Of a stretch of DNA of 64,000 nucleotides, positions 18,161-26,798 are shown one piece after another. The stretch covers positions 1 to 64,000 of the forward strand of contig JAGAXW010000009.1 of assembly GCA_017847725.1 (NCBI GenBank), written 5' to 3'. The translations under genes and the position numbers were made by a program. The notes below the pieces were generated by a model. The model ran no database searches and had not been told where the DNA came from. It worked only from the letters and a program-made list of their open reading frames with translations. The stretch comes from Prevotella sp. (lineage in GTDB: Bacteria > Bacteroidota > Bacteroidia > Bacteroidales > Bacteroidaceae). Positions within the stretch are counted from its first letter, which is position 1; each line of letters starts with the position of its first letter.

Positions 18161-19552
18161 ATGGCAAAGGACAAAATCATGTACGTCTGCTCCAACTGCG
18201 GACAGGAATCGGCTAAATGGATAGGCAAATGCCCCGCCTGTGGCCAGTGGAACACTTTCAAGGAGATCAGAACCGCCCCTGCCATGCTCTCCAAAGGGAT
18301 GGGAAGCATGAACGGCAACGGCATCTCCGGCAAGGGGCGTGACGCCGCCAGGGTGTTGCGGCTCAAGGATGTCGCCGCCCACGACGACCCCCGCATTGAC
18401 ATGCATGACGACGAGCTGAACCGCGTATTGGGCGGCGGACTGGTTCCCGGCAGCATCGTACTGTTGGGAGGCGAGCCCGGCATCGGCAAGTCGACTCTTT
18501 CGCTGCAGACCATGCTCCACCTACAGGACAAGCGCGTGCTCTACGTCAGCGGTGAGGAGAGTGCCCATCAGCTGAAAATGCGTGCCGACCGCATTCCTCA
18601 TCAGGAGAATGAGAACTTCATGATACTCTGCGAGAACTCGCTGGAGGCCATCTTTGAGCAGGTCAAGGAGATACAGCCCGACTTGCTGGTTGTCGACTCC
18701 ATACAGACCATCTCGACAGAAGACGTAGAGTCGAGCGCCGGCTCCATTGCGCAGGTGCGCGAGTGTGCCTCTGCCCTGCTCCGCTTTGCCAAGTCGAGCG
18801 GCGTACCCGTCATCCTCATCGGCCACATCACTAAGGAGGGCACATTGGCCGGACCGAAAATTCTGGAACACATCGTCGACACCGTCATCCAGTTTGAAGG
18901 CGACCAGCATTATATGTATCGCATCCTGCGCTCTATCAAAAACCGTTTCGGCTCCACCTCCGAACTGGGCATCTACGAGATGCAGCAGACAGGACTGCGC
19001 CAGGTCAGCAACCCCTCAGAACTGCTGCTGACGGAAGACCACGACGGACTGTCGGGCGTGGCCATCAGCTCTGCCATCGAGGGTGTGCGCCCTTTCCTTG
19101 TCGAGACACAGGCACTGGTCAGCAGTGCTGCCTACGGCACGCCACAACGCTCTGCCACAGGATTCGACCAGCGCCGGCTGAACATGCTGCTGGCCGTGCT
19201 GGAAAAACGCGTAGGCTTCAAACTGATGCAGAAAGACGTCTTCCTGAACATTGCCGGCGGACTGCGAGTGACGGACATGGCCATGGACCTCAGCGTCATT
19301 GCCGCCGTGCTGTCGTCTAATGTAGACACTCCCATTGAGAGCGGCTGGTGTATGGCCGGCGAGGTGGGCCTTTCTGGCGAGGTACGCCCTGTGGCGCGCA
19401 TCGAGCAGCGCATTGCCGAGGCTCAGAAGTTGGGCTTCCAGCACATCATCATTCCCAAATACAATCTCTCAGGCCTGAACCGCAAGAAATACGACATCGA
19501 ACTGGTTCCCGTCCGCAAGGTAGAAGAAGCGCTACGCGCCCTATTCGGATAG
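18161..19552 (+). CDS. radA: DNA repair protein RadA
   Basis: 463 residues; a RecA-like branch-migration ATPase acting in recombinational repair. The N-terminal zinc finger is complete (Cys10, Cys13, Cys24, Cys27). Walker A GEPGIGKST lies near 102-110, the RadA-specific KNRFGSTSELG motif is present, and a Lon-protease-like C-terminal domain ends the protein. The start MAKDKIMYVCSNCG matches the family; the frame is open 42 bases upstream but crosses the promoter box. Confidence 0.96.
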   Translation: MAKDKIMYVCSNCGQESAKWIGKCPACGQWNTFKEIRTAPAMLSKGMGSMNGNGISGKGRDAARVLRLKDVAAHDDPRIDMHDDELNRVLGGGLVPGSIVLLGGEPGIGKSTLSLQTMLHLQDKRVLYVSGEESAHQLKMRADRIPHQENENFMILCENSLEAIFEQVKEIQPDLLVVDSIQTISTEDVESSAGSIAQVRECASALLRFAKSSGVPVILIGHITKEGTLAGPKILEHIVDTVIQFEGDQHYMYRILRSIKNRFGSTSELGIYEMQQTGLRQVSNPSELLLTEDHDGLSGVAISSAIEGVRPFLVETQALVSSAAYGTPQRSATGFDQRRLNMLLAVLEKRVGFKLMQKDVFLNIAGGLRVTDMAMDLSVIAAVLSSNVDTPIESGWCMAGEVGLSGEVRPVARIEQRIAEAQKLGFQHIIIPKYNLSGLNRKKYDIELVPVRKVEEALRALFG

Positions 19553-19599
19553 GTTCTACCAACTGACCGTAGAGGCTAAGATAGAGTAAGTACAAGGCC

Positions 19600-19821
19600 C
19601 TACAGCTTTCTCTTGCGGAATTCCGCAGGAGTCAGCTGGTATCTGGCTTTAAACAGATGATGGAGATTATGGGTGGTGAGTCCCACCGACTCGGCAATTT
19701 CGGCAATCTTCATGTTACGGTTGCTACGCAGCAGCGAACAGGCGATATCCAGTCTGATCTGGTTGAATACACTTTTTAGTTCTATCGACTTTTTATACTT
19801 ACATGCTATAAACACTACCAT
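19600..19821 (-). CDS. Miniature AraC-type HTH protein (73 aa)
   Basis: The 73 residues contain only the second half of an AraC DNA-binding domain (FNQIRLDIACSLLRSNRNMKIAEIAESVGLTTHNLHHLFKARYQLTPAEFRK, about 18-70) after a short basic lead. Complete AraC domains carry two HTH units in about 100 residues. It has its own -7 box at 19836-19843, 14 bases before the ATG, so it may be a functional mini-regulator rather than a bare remnant. Alternatively it is the surviving tail of a decayed regulator that captured a promoter. Confidence 0.6.
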   Translation of the reverse strand: MVVFIACKYKKSIELKSVFNQIRLDIACSLLRSNRNMKIAEIAESVGLTTHNLHHLFKARYQLTPAEFRKRKL

Positions 19822-19835
19822 TGTTTAAAGTTATG

Positions 19836-19843
19836 CAAAGGTA
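19836..19843 (-). promoter_or_regulatory. Promoter of the mini-AraC gene
   Basis: TACCTTTG on the minus strand, 14 bases before the ATG at 19821. Confidence 0.6.
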
Positions 19844-19881
19844 TAAAAACTTTTCTTAGTAAAATAGCAAAATAATGTGAC

Positions 19882-19903
19882 AATTTGGCAAGTACACCAA
19901 ATT
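19882..19903 (-). terminator. Weak terminator-like hairpin after queC
   Basis: AATTTGG/CCAAATT, a 7-bp stem with an 8-base loop about 30 bases past the queC stop, followed by an AT-rich tract with TTATTTT. It may end queC transcription inefficiently. Confidence 0.35.
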
Positions 19904-19934
19904 ATAACATCATCGTAATGCCGTGAGAAATAGC

Positions 19935-20591
19935 TCAGAAAACATCATACGCCGTGGGGTCGTCGATGCCCGCGTCGGCGAAGGCCTCGCGGCGCTCCAC
20001 ACACGTGCCGCATCGGCCACAGTGGCAGTCGCCACCCTTATAGCAACTCCAAGTCTTGCTGTAGTCAATGCCCAGCGCTTTGCCCCTGCGGGCGATGTCA
20101 GCCTTGGTGATGTTGGTATAGGGTGAGCGTAGATGGACCCCCACAAAGGTTCCCGCTGCTGCCGTCTGGTCGAAAGCGTCGACAAACTGCGGTGTGCAGT
20201 CGGGATAGATGGTATGGTCGCCGCCATGATTGGCCATCATCACATACTTCAGCCCGTTCGACTCGGCGATACCCACTGCGATAGAGAGCATGATGCCGTT
20301 ACGGAAGGGAACCACCGTAGAGCGCATATTCTCGTCGGCATAGTGGCCTTCGGGGATATCCTCGCCGCCCTCCAGCAGTGAGCTTCGGAAATATTTTGTC
20401 ATAAAGTCGAGGGGTATCGTGATGTGACGGATGCCCAGGTGCTCGCAGTGCCAACGCGCAAAAGGAATTTCCTTGGCGTTATGCTTGGAACCATAGTCGA
20501 ACGAGACGGCCAGAGCGATGCGCTCCTGCTCGTCATATAATAAGGTGGTAGAGTCGACGCCACCGCTCAATATCAGCACGCTGTCTTTCAT
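19935..20591 (-). CDS. queC: 7-cyano-7-deazaguanine synthase
   Basis: 218 residues. QueC converts 7-carboxy-7-deazaguanine to preQ0 with ATP and ammonia, in queuosine tRNA modification. The PP-loop SGGVDS is at 9-14, the ANHGGDHTIYPDC segment is typical, and the C-terminal zinc site has the Cys cluster CYKGGDCHCGRCGTC. Other que genes are not adjacent. A promoter box lies 8 bases before the ATG. Confidence 0.95.
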   Translation of the reverse strand: MKDSVLILSGGVDSTTLLYDEQERIALAVSFDYGSKHNAKEIPFARWHCEHLGIRHITIPLDFMTKYFRSSLLEGGEDIPEGHYADENMRSTVVPFRNGIMLSIAVGIAESNGLKYVMMANHGGDHTIYPDCTPQFVDAFDQTAAAGTFVGVHLRSPYTNITKADIARRGKALGIDYSKTWSCYKGGDCHCGRCGTCVERREAFADAGIDDPTAYDVF

Positions 20592-20599
20592 ATTAGCCG

Positions 20600-20607
20600 C
20601 AAAATTA
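20600..20607 (-). promoter_or_regulatory. Promoter of queC
   Basis: TAATTTTG on the minus strand, exactly 8 bases before the queC ATG, the same spacing as at radA and the 12698 lipoprotein gene. Confidence 0.6.
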
Positions 20608-20692
20608 CAAATAAATTTTCAAGTAAAGACTCGCAATGACGACATTTCGTATCTTCATCAGTCTTTTTTATATATTATTAAGGTAAAAGAAG

Positions 20693-21526
20693 ATGAGAAA
20701 GATTATCGTAACGGTGGCTCCCGTATGCCACGTAGGCAAGGAAATACCTGCCGAATGTAAGAACCCATTGACTCCTGAGGAGATTGCAGAAGACACCATC
20801 AACTGCTATAAGGCCGGAGCCTGCGAGGTGCACCTGCACACACGCGACCTGCAAGGCAATCCCACCTTTGAGCTGGATGTGTTCCGTCAGACCATCGGAC
20901 TAATCAGAAAAGAGACAGACATGATTGTCCAAGGCTCTACGGGCGGACTGTCGACGCTGACGCTGGCTGAGCGCTGCGTATCTCTCGACGTGCCGGAGGT
21001 GGAGGTGGCCTCCCTGAATATGGGCAGTGTCAACTTCGGCGAGACCGTATACATCAACACCATGCCCGACCTGCGCTATTGGGCCAAACGGCTGAAAGAG
21101 ACCGACACCATGCCAGAGATGGAGCTCTTCGACCTCAGCCACGTAGAGTGCGCCACACGACTGGCCGACGAAGGCTATCTGCAGCGCCCCCTGCACTACA
21201 ACTTCTGCGTAGGGCCCGGCAATTCGAGCAATCTGTCGGCCACGGGCCGCAATCTGGCCATGCTCTGCTCGCTGATGGAGCCCGGTTGCTCGTGGGGCGT
21301 CACCCACGACTCGATGAAAGACTTCTCCATACTGGCCTGCGCCATCGGCATGGGAGCATCAGCCGTCCGTGTCGGTTTTGAGGACAGCTTCTACTACGCC
21401 CCCGGCAAGCGTGCCCACACCAATGCCGAACTTGTGGAGCGACTGGTGGCCCTCATCCGCATGATGGGCTGCGAACCCGCCACCCCCGCCGAAGCTCGTG
21501 AAATGCAACACATCAAGCAGCTATGA
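20693..21526 (+). CDS. Beta-keto acid cleavage enzyme (BKACE, DUF849) family
   Basis: 277 residues, full length for BKACE. These zinc enzymes condense a beta-keto acid with acetyl-CoA to give acetoacetate and a new CoA ester; the founding member Kce acts in lysine fermentation. Visible features are the HLHTRD motif with zinc-binding His47 and His49, the QGSTGG loop, ASLNMGSVNFG, and GVTHDSMKD...ASAVRVGFEDS near the C-terminus. The substrate cannot be read from the sequence. It overlaps the kinase gene by ATGA (4 bases), so both work in one pathway. Confidence 0.85.
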   Translation: MRKIIVTVAPVCHVGKEIPAECKNPLTPEEIAEDTINCYKAGACEVHLHTRDLQGNPTFELDVFRQTIGLIRKETDMIVQGSTGGLSTLTLAERCVSLDVPEVEVASLNMGSVNFGETVYINTMPDLRYWAKRLKETDTMPEMELFDLSHVECATRLADEGYLQRPLHYNFCVGPGNSSNLSATGRNLAMLCSLMEPGCSWGVTHDSMKDFSILACAIGMGASAVRVGFEDSFYYAPGKRAHTNAELVERLVALIRMMGCEPATPAEAREMQHIKQL

Positions 21527-22743
21527 ACGACAGATGGAAAATGGTGGTCCTCGACGACGACCCGACAGGCATACAGACAGTACACGGCTGCCTGCTGATA
21601 ACGCAGTGGGACGAGGAATGTGTCCGTAAAGGTTTTGAAGACAAAGAGCCCTTCTTCTACATCCTCACCAACACGCGTGCCATGACCCGCAACGAGGCAG
21701 AGCGCGTGACACGCGAGGCGATGGAGTGTGTTATCCGCGTCAATCGCGACTACGGCTATCGGCTTATCATCGTCAGTCGCTCTGACAGTTGTCTGCGCGG
21801 CCACTTTCCACTGGAGACGGACGTCATGCGAGCCTGTCTGCTACAGCACGGCTATTCCGTCGCCGAGAAGACGCCCTTCTGCCCGGCCTTTATCGAGGCC
21901 GGCCGCATCACCATCAATGGCACTCACTACATGAAGGACGGCGACCGGCTGATTCCCGTCAGCGAGACGGAGTTTGCCCGCGACAATGTCTTTGCCTACC
22001 ACACCAGCGTGCTCACCGAATATATCAAAGAGAAAGGGGCCAACCCCGACGACTACGAGATTATCAGTGCGCAGAGTTATGACGAGCTCTATGCTTTCGC
22101 CCGGCACCTTACCACCGACATTTTGCCTCAGACATCTGCCGTCGTCATCCGCTCCTCTTCCTCACTGCCCAAGGCCATCAGCGGCATCGCCGACCAGCCG
22201 CTGCTCGACCGCTCACTGCTGCAGCATGAGGGTGTAGGCTGCTTCGTAGTAGGCTCGCACGTCAAGAAGACCACCCAACAGCTGGAGCGGCTGCTGGAGG
22301 CTGAAGGAACCTGCGCCATAGAGGTCGACGTGCAGCGCATCCTCGACGACGCCATCCTGCTGATGAGCGAGACGCTCGACACCATACGGCAGGTGGCCGA
22401 AATGGGGCTGACACCCGTCATCTACACCTCACGTCAGGAAATCCGTCTCGACGATGCCGACCAGCGGCAGCGGCTGGGCCAGCAGGTCAGCGACTTCCTT
22501 GTCGACATTGTCTATCGCCTGCCCTTCCAGCCCGCCTATCTTGTCGGGAAAGGAGGCATCACGTCGAACGACATCCTCACCAAGGGCCTCGCCATCCGCT
22601 CTGCCCGCGTGATGGGGCAGATCATCAACAGCGTGCCCTGCGTGATGGCCGACGACTTCCCCTACATCATCTTCCCCGGCAATGTAGGCAACGAGCAATC
22701 GCTACGCGAAGTATATGAAAAACTAAGGGCTACGAATTCGTAG
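21523..22743 (+). CDS. Four-carbon acid sugar kinase family protein (DUF1537)
   Basis: 406 residues with the two halves of the DUF1537 kinase family: N-terminal DDDPTGIQTVHG (11-22) and SRSDSCLRGHFPLE, and C-terminal VGKGGITSNDILTKGL with the nucleotide-binding glycines, ending in FPGNVGN. Known members phosphorylate D-threonate, D-erythronate or L-threonate and usually sit next to PdxA2 or class II aldolases. Here the partner is a BKACE enzyme, which is not the standard pairing. Its stop codon lies inside a 44-bp palindrome shared with the convergent transporter gene. Confidence 0.85.
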   Translation: MNDRWKMVVLDDDPTGIQTVHGCLLITQWDEECVRKGFEDKEPFFYILTNTRAMTRNEAERVTREAMECVIRVNRDYGYRLIIVSRSDSCLRGHFPLETDVMRACLLQHGYSVAEKTPFCPAFIEAGRITINGTHYMKDGDRLIPVSETEFARDNVFAYHTSVLTEYIKEKGANPDDYEIISAQSYDELYAFARHLTTDILPQTSAVVIRSSSSLPKAISGIADQPLLDRSLLQHEGVGCFVVGSHVKKTTQQLERLLEAEGTCAIEVDVQRILDDAILLMSETLDTIRQVAEMGLTPVIYTSRQEIRLDDADQRQRLGQQVSDFLVDIVYRLPFQPAYLVGKGGITSNDILTKGLAIRSARVMGQIINSVPCVMADDFPYIIFPGNVGNEQSLREVYEKLRATNS

Positions 22744-22758
22744 CCCTTAGTTTTTCAT
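22715..22758. terminator. Bidirectional terminator: 44-bp perfect palindrome
   Basis: The two 22-base arms (core CTAAGGGCTACG/CGTAGCCCTTAG, centre GAATTC) are perfectly complementary, with an A-run on one side and a T-run on the other, so the hairpin works in both directions. It contains the stop codons of both convergent genes (22741-22743 plus strand; 22755-22757 minus strand). Confidence 0.9.
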
Positions 22759-23966
22759 TCCTTGATGATTGGTTTCTCCGGATTGATAAAGACGAACAGC
22801 ACGGCACTCACGATGAGCATGGCAGCAATCATGTAGAGCGGCAGATTGTAGTCGCCCGACTGCTGCACCAGTTCGCCAAACAGGATGCCACAGCAGAATC
22901 CGCCGATGTTGCCCGCCGTATTCATGGCACCGCTGATGGTGCCGGCATGCCGCTTGCCCAGATCGATACACAGGGCCCACGCAGAGGGCAGCATGAGGTC
23001 GAAGATGCCGAAGCAGAGCGAGAGGAACACAAACACGGCCATCTTGCCCGGTATGAAGGCAGCCAGAAACATGCAGACGGCCGACACGGCCAGCGACGAG
23101 GCCCCCAGGGCCTTGCGCCCCACCTTGACGCCATAGCGCTGCGTCAGCCGGTCAGTCAGGTGCCCGCCGGCAATATTGCCCATCATGCTCATGACAAACG
23201 GCACGGCCACGGCATAGGTCAGTTCGGCCTTGTCGAAGCCGCGGCCCAGCTCCATAAACGTGGGGAACCACGAGAAGAAGAACCACGAGCCGAAGGCATA
23301 GAAGAAATACATGCCACAGATGAGCCAGAACTGGCTGTTCCGCAAGACGTCCTTCCAAATGCCCTCCTGCATGCCGTTTTTCAGCTCCTCCACCTTGTGG
23401 GTGGGCCCAGTCTGCGCATCCCGATAATAGAAATACCAGACGACCGCCCAGACGATGCCGAGCGCACCCAACAGATAGAAGGCGGCACGCCAACCGACCG
23501 TCATCATGACAGGTATGACGACAAAAGGCGTCAGGGCACCGCCCATACGGCTGGCAGCCCACACATATCCCTGTGCCTTGCCCACTTCGTCCTTCTCAAA
23601 CCATCGACTGATGACGCCAGTCGAGCAGGGCGACGAGCCGGCCTCGCCGATGCCGAACATGAAGCGGATGACCAATAGGGAGGCCAGTCCGCCAGCCAAT
23701 CCCGTAAAGGCCGTGAACAGCGACCACCACAACACGATGGCGGCCAGTATCTTCCGATGGCCCAGGCGGTCGCCCAGCGCTCCCATCGGTATCTGCATCA
23801 GTCCGTAGCTCAGGATGAAAGCACTCTGCACCCATCCCCACTCTGCTGGCGACAGGTTCAGGTCGTGCATAATGCTCGACCCGGCCACACTGATGTTGAT
23901 ACGGTCAAGAAAAGTGACCATGCCCAGTATGACGAGCATGGTCAGTATCACATTCTTGCGTTTCAT
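22755..23966 (-). CDS. MFS transporter, sugar-acid (ACS) type
   Basis: 403 residues, 12 predicted membrane helices. It resembles the anion:cation symporter branch (hexuronate, galactonate, tartrate carriers): the N-terminal FLDRINISVAG motif, the GALGDRLGHRK loop between helices 2 and 3, and the GGHLTDRL loop. It should import an organic acid, fitting the kinase and BKACE genes. It starts 4 bases inside the racemase-like gene, forming a two-gene minus-strand operon that converges on the kinase. Confidence 0.85.
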   Translation of the reverse strand: MKRKNVILTMLVILGMVTFLDRINISVAGSSIMHDLNLSPAEWGWVQSAFILSYGLMQIPMGALGDRLGHRKILAAIVLWWSLFTAFTGLAGGLASLLVIRFMFGIGEAGSSPCSTGVISRWFEKDEVGKAQGYVWAASRMGGALTPFVVIPVMMTVGWRAAFYLLGALGIVWAVVWYFYYRDAQTGPTHKVEELKNGMQEGIWKDVLRNSQFWLICGMYFFYAFGSWFFFSWFPTFMELGRGFDKAELTYAVAVPFVMSMMGNIAGGHLTDRLTQRYGVKVGRKALGASSLAVSAVCMFLAAFIPGKMAVFVFLSLCFGIFDLMLPSAWALCIDLGKRHAGTISGAMNTAGNIGGFCCGILFGELVQQSGDYNLPLYMIAAMLIVSAVLFVFINPEKPIIKE

Positions 23967-24619
23967 AGTCCCAGGAATTTGCGCAAGCCCTTGACACCCA
24001 GCACGGGGCTCGACAGCACAGGCTTGCCCGTCAGTTCAGAGAGTCGCTGCTCCATGCGGGCCATCGAGCCCTGTGCCAGCACGAACATGTCGACCTGCGA
24101 GGCGATGCGCTGGGCAGCCTCAGCAATCAGGCGGTCGTGGGTCTCGCCGTCGCCGCTCTGTCCGGCAGCAAAGGCACCGTCGGCCAGTCCTTCGACCAGC
24201 ACCACCTCGCGACCCGCCTTCTCAGCCTCTGTGCGGAGCAGACGGCAGGTAGGGTCGAGCGTGGTGGGCAGCGTCGAGATGACGCCGATGCGGCTATAGT
24301 TCTGAACGGCCTCAGCAGCCATGGGACGGTCGATGCGGAACACGGGAATACGGGCATACTGGTCTCCGTAGTCGGCGACATCGCCCACGCTGGAGCACGT
24401 GTTGAACACCACATCGGCACCGGCATCGGCTGCCGCATTGTAGTACGACAGCAGGCGGCGGCGTACGGCAGGCGTCACCACGTTGTTGGCTATCACCTCT
24501 TTGATGAGTGACGAGTCGGCAATGTGGTTGACGTTTACTTCAGGCATCAGTTCCTTGAAAAGAGCGGTCAAGGGCTCCACCAGAGCCATGGCCGTGTGTA
24601 CACAGATCACTTGTTTCAT
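23963..24619 (-). CDS. Asp/Glu racemase superfamily protein
   Basis: 218 residues of the aspartate/glutamate/hydantoin racemase fold (two Rossmann-like halves). The first catalytic Cys is present (Cys75 in FNTCSSVGD), but the second site reads VLAQGSMARM, with no Cys. Two-base racemization is therefore unlikely in the usual form; a decarboxylase, isomerase or lyase reaction (compare arylmalonate decarboxylase, which also uses one Cys) is possible. It is the first gene of the operon with the MFS carrier, and its promoter mirrors that of the BtuB-like receptor. Confidence 0.75.
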   Translation of the reverse strand: MKQVICVHTAMALVEPLTALFKELMPEVNVNHIADSSLIKEVIANNVVTPAVRRRLLSYYNAAADAGADVVFNTCSSVGDVADYGDQYARIPVFRIDRPMAAEAVQNYSRIGVISTLPTTLDPTCRLLRTEAEKAGREVVLVEGLADGAFAAGQSGDGETHDRLIAEAAQRIASQVDMFVLAQGSMARMEQRLSELTGKPVLSSPVLGVKGLRKFLGL

Positions 24620-24663
24620 CTTGTAGTTTAGTATTTAAAGTTTTACGTTTGTAATATTACAAT

Positions 24664-24732
24664 TTGTGCAAAGGTACAAATAAAATCAAGAAAAACTTGG
24701 ATTTTATCCCCCTATTTTGTACCTTTGCACAA
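24664..24732. promoter_or_regulatory. Mirror-image divergent promoter
   Basis: TTGTGCAAAGGTACAAA at 24664-24680 is perfectly inverted at 24716-24732. Each arm contains a TACCTTTG box pointing outward: 24669-24676 on the minus strand for the racemase operon, 24720-24727 on the plus strand for the receptor. Inner segments around 24681-24710 (ATAAAATC...GATTTTAT) are also complementary. Confidence 0.75.
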
Positions 24733-24749
24733 TATTTTTTACAGACCTC

Positions 24750-26798
24750 ATGTACAAACCACTTTACAACCAGCGCAAGGCCCTCCGCTTCCGCCAGTTT
24801 ACGCGGAAGGGGTATGCCCTCTTTGCCTGTCTGGGTCGCGTCGTCACCATCGGCGTGCTGAGCGTAGCCACGCTGCAGTCGGCCAGTGCCGCTACTGACG
24901 ACATCAGCACCAAGCCGGAAATTGCCGACGACAGCCATGCGACAGACAAGGAGGCCACGCTCGACGATGTCGAGGTGACGGGCTCACGCGCTCCGCTTGC
25001 CCTCAGACAAGCCGCGAGAATGGTCACCGTACTGAGCCGCGACGAGATTCAGGCGGCGCCAGTACAGAGTATTAACGACTTGCTGAAGTATGCCGTAGGC
25101 ATCGACGTGCGCCAGCGCGGCCCCATCGGGGCCCAGACCGACGTGGGCATACGTGGCGGCACGAGCGAGCAGGTGGCCATCCTGCTCAACGGCATCAACA
25201 TCTGCGACCCGCAGACGGCCCACAACGCCTTCGACCTGCCCTGCGACCTCTCCGACATCGAGCGCATCGAGGTGCTCGAAGGTCCGGCAGGCCGCGTCTA
25301 CGGCACCTCGTCGCTCGTAGGGGCTATCAACATCGTGACAAGGCGCGACGGTGCGAAGGGTGCCGAGGTGCGCATGGAGGGCGGTTCCTTCGGCTACCTC
25401 TCTGCCGCCGGCCGCGTCAGTCTTCCGCTCTCGGCCGTCCGCTCCCAGCTGTCTGCCGGCTACACCCGCAGCGACGGCTACCAGCGCTCTGAGAACGGAC
25501 AGCTGAACAGCGACTATGCGGGCGGCAAGGTGTTCTATCAGGGAGCCTACGACAACACCGCCTATCGCATCGACTGGCATGCCGGACTGAGCGTCAGGGG
25601 CTTTGGCTCCAACACCTTCTACAGCGCCAAGTTCGACGAGCAATACGAACATACCACCAAACTATACACGGCCATTAAGGGCGAGACCCGCGGACATCTC
25701 ATACACTTCAGCCCTACCGTCTACTGGAATCGCTCTTATGACCGTTTTGAACTCTTTCGCGGCAGGGAGGACAACGTGCCCTTCAACCACCACCGCACCG
25801 ACGTCTTCGGCATCAGCCTGAACAGCTACTTCGACTGGCTGCTGGGGCGCACGGCCGTAGGGGCCGAGTTTCGCAACGAGGACATCAAGAGCGGCAATCT
25901 GGGCGAGCCGCTCAACAAGCCATTCGGCCCCTACAAGTACGGGCTGAACCGCTCGAACATCTCGCTGCACCTGGAGCACAACGTGCTGCTGCGCCGCTTC
26001 ACGCTGTCGGCAGGCTTCATCGCCATCAAGAACACATGGAACGAGATGCCCCTCACCGTCTATCCCGGCATCGACGCCAGCCTGCGCATCGGCACAGACT
26101 GGAAGGTGTATGCCAGTTACAACTCGTCGCTGCGCATGCCGTCGTTCACAGAACTGTACTACAGCGTAGGCGGCCACAAGGCCGATAAGTACCTGAAGCC
26201 CGAGGAGCTGCACGCCGTGGAGGGGGGCGTCAAGTATCTCTCGACAGCCATGACGGCCACCGTGGCCGTCTATCACCACCACTGCCGCAACATGATTGAC
26301 TGGGTGATGGACCCCACGGCTGCCGACCCTGTGTGGGAGAGCGTCAACTACACCAAGGTGAACACGCTGGGCTTTGAGGCCTCCGCACACTTCGACCTGG
26401 ACCGCATCTGCCACCTGCGGCGCTCCTCGCTCGACGTGGCATACAACTATATCGACGAGGACAAGCAGGACACGCAGCAGCTGCTCACGCAGTCGACGCT
26501 GGAGTACCTGCGCCACAAGCTGACGGCCTCGCTGCAGCTCCACCTCGTAAGTTGTCTCGACCTAGGCGTGAAGTATCGCCTGCAGAAGCGTACAGGCTCC
26601 TATACCACGCAGTCTGGCGACGTAGCACCCTATCGCACCTACGACGTCGTCGACGGCCGCCTCTCCTGGACTGCACCGTCCTACACGCTGTACGTCGAGG
26701 CCAACAACCTCTTCGGCCGCCGCTATGTCGACTATGGCAACGTTCCCCAGCCGGGCACCTGGCTGATGGTGGGCGCCAAATATCAGATTAACCTCTGA
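24750..26798 (+). CDS. BtuB-like TonB-dependent outer-membrane receptor
   Basis: 682 residues; an outer-membrane gated barrel. The start ATG 24750 follows the -7 box by 22 bases; the longer frame would begin before the box. A long basic N-region (LRFRQFTRKGYALF) and a hydrophobic stretch form the signal, followed by VEVTGSRAP (TonB-box region). The plug domain (IRGGTSEQVAILLNGINICDP; VLEGPAGRVYGTSSLVGAINIVT) reaches about 215, then a 22-strand-type barrel ends in an aromatic strand (WLMVGAKYQINL). Plug and size fit BtuB-type cobalamin or small-ligand receptors. The short leader leaves no room for a cobalamin riboswitch, so the ligand is uncertain. Confidence 0.87.
   Translation: MYKPLYNQRKALRFRQFTRKGYALFACLGRVVTIGVLSVATLQSASAATDDISTKPEIADDSHATDKEATLDDVEVTGSRAPLALRQAARMVTVLSRDEIQAAPVQSINDLLKYAVGIDVRQRGPIGAQTDVGIRGGTSEQVAILLNGINICDPQTAHNAFDLPCDLSDIERIEVLEGPAGRVYGTSSLVGAINIVTRRDGAKGAEVRMEGGSFGYLSAAGRVSLPLSAVRSQLSAGYTRSDGYQRSENGQLNSDYAGGKVFYQGAYDNTAYRIDWHAGLSVRGFGSNTFYSAKFDEQYEHTTKLYTAIKGETRGHLIHFSPTVYWNRSYDRFELFRGREDNVPFNHHRTDVFGISLNSYFDWLLGRTAVGAEFRNEDIKSGNLGEPLNKPFGPYKYGLNRSNISLHLEHNVLLRRFTLSAGFIAIKNTWNEMPLTVYPGIDASLRIGTDWKVYASYNSSLRMPSFTELYYSVGGHKADKYLKPEELHAVEGGVKYLSTAMTATVAVYHHHCRNMIDWVMDPTAADPVWESVNYTKVNTLGFEASAHFDLDRICHLRRSSLDVAYNYIDEDKQDTQQLLTQSTLEYLRHKLTASLQLHLVSCLDLGVKYRLQKRTGSYTTQSGDVAPYRTYDVVDGRLSWTAPSYTLYVEANNLFGRRYVDYGNVPQPGTWLMVGAKYQINL

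Noticed and set aside
24664-24749. Cobalamin riboswitch before the BtuB-like receptor
   Set aside because: Only about 20 bases lie between promoter and start codon.
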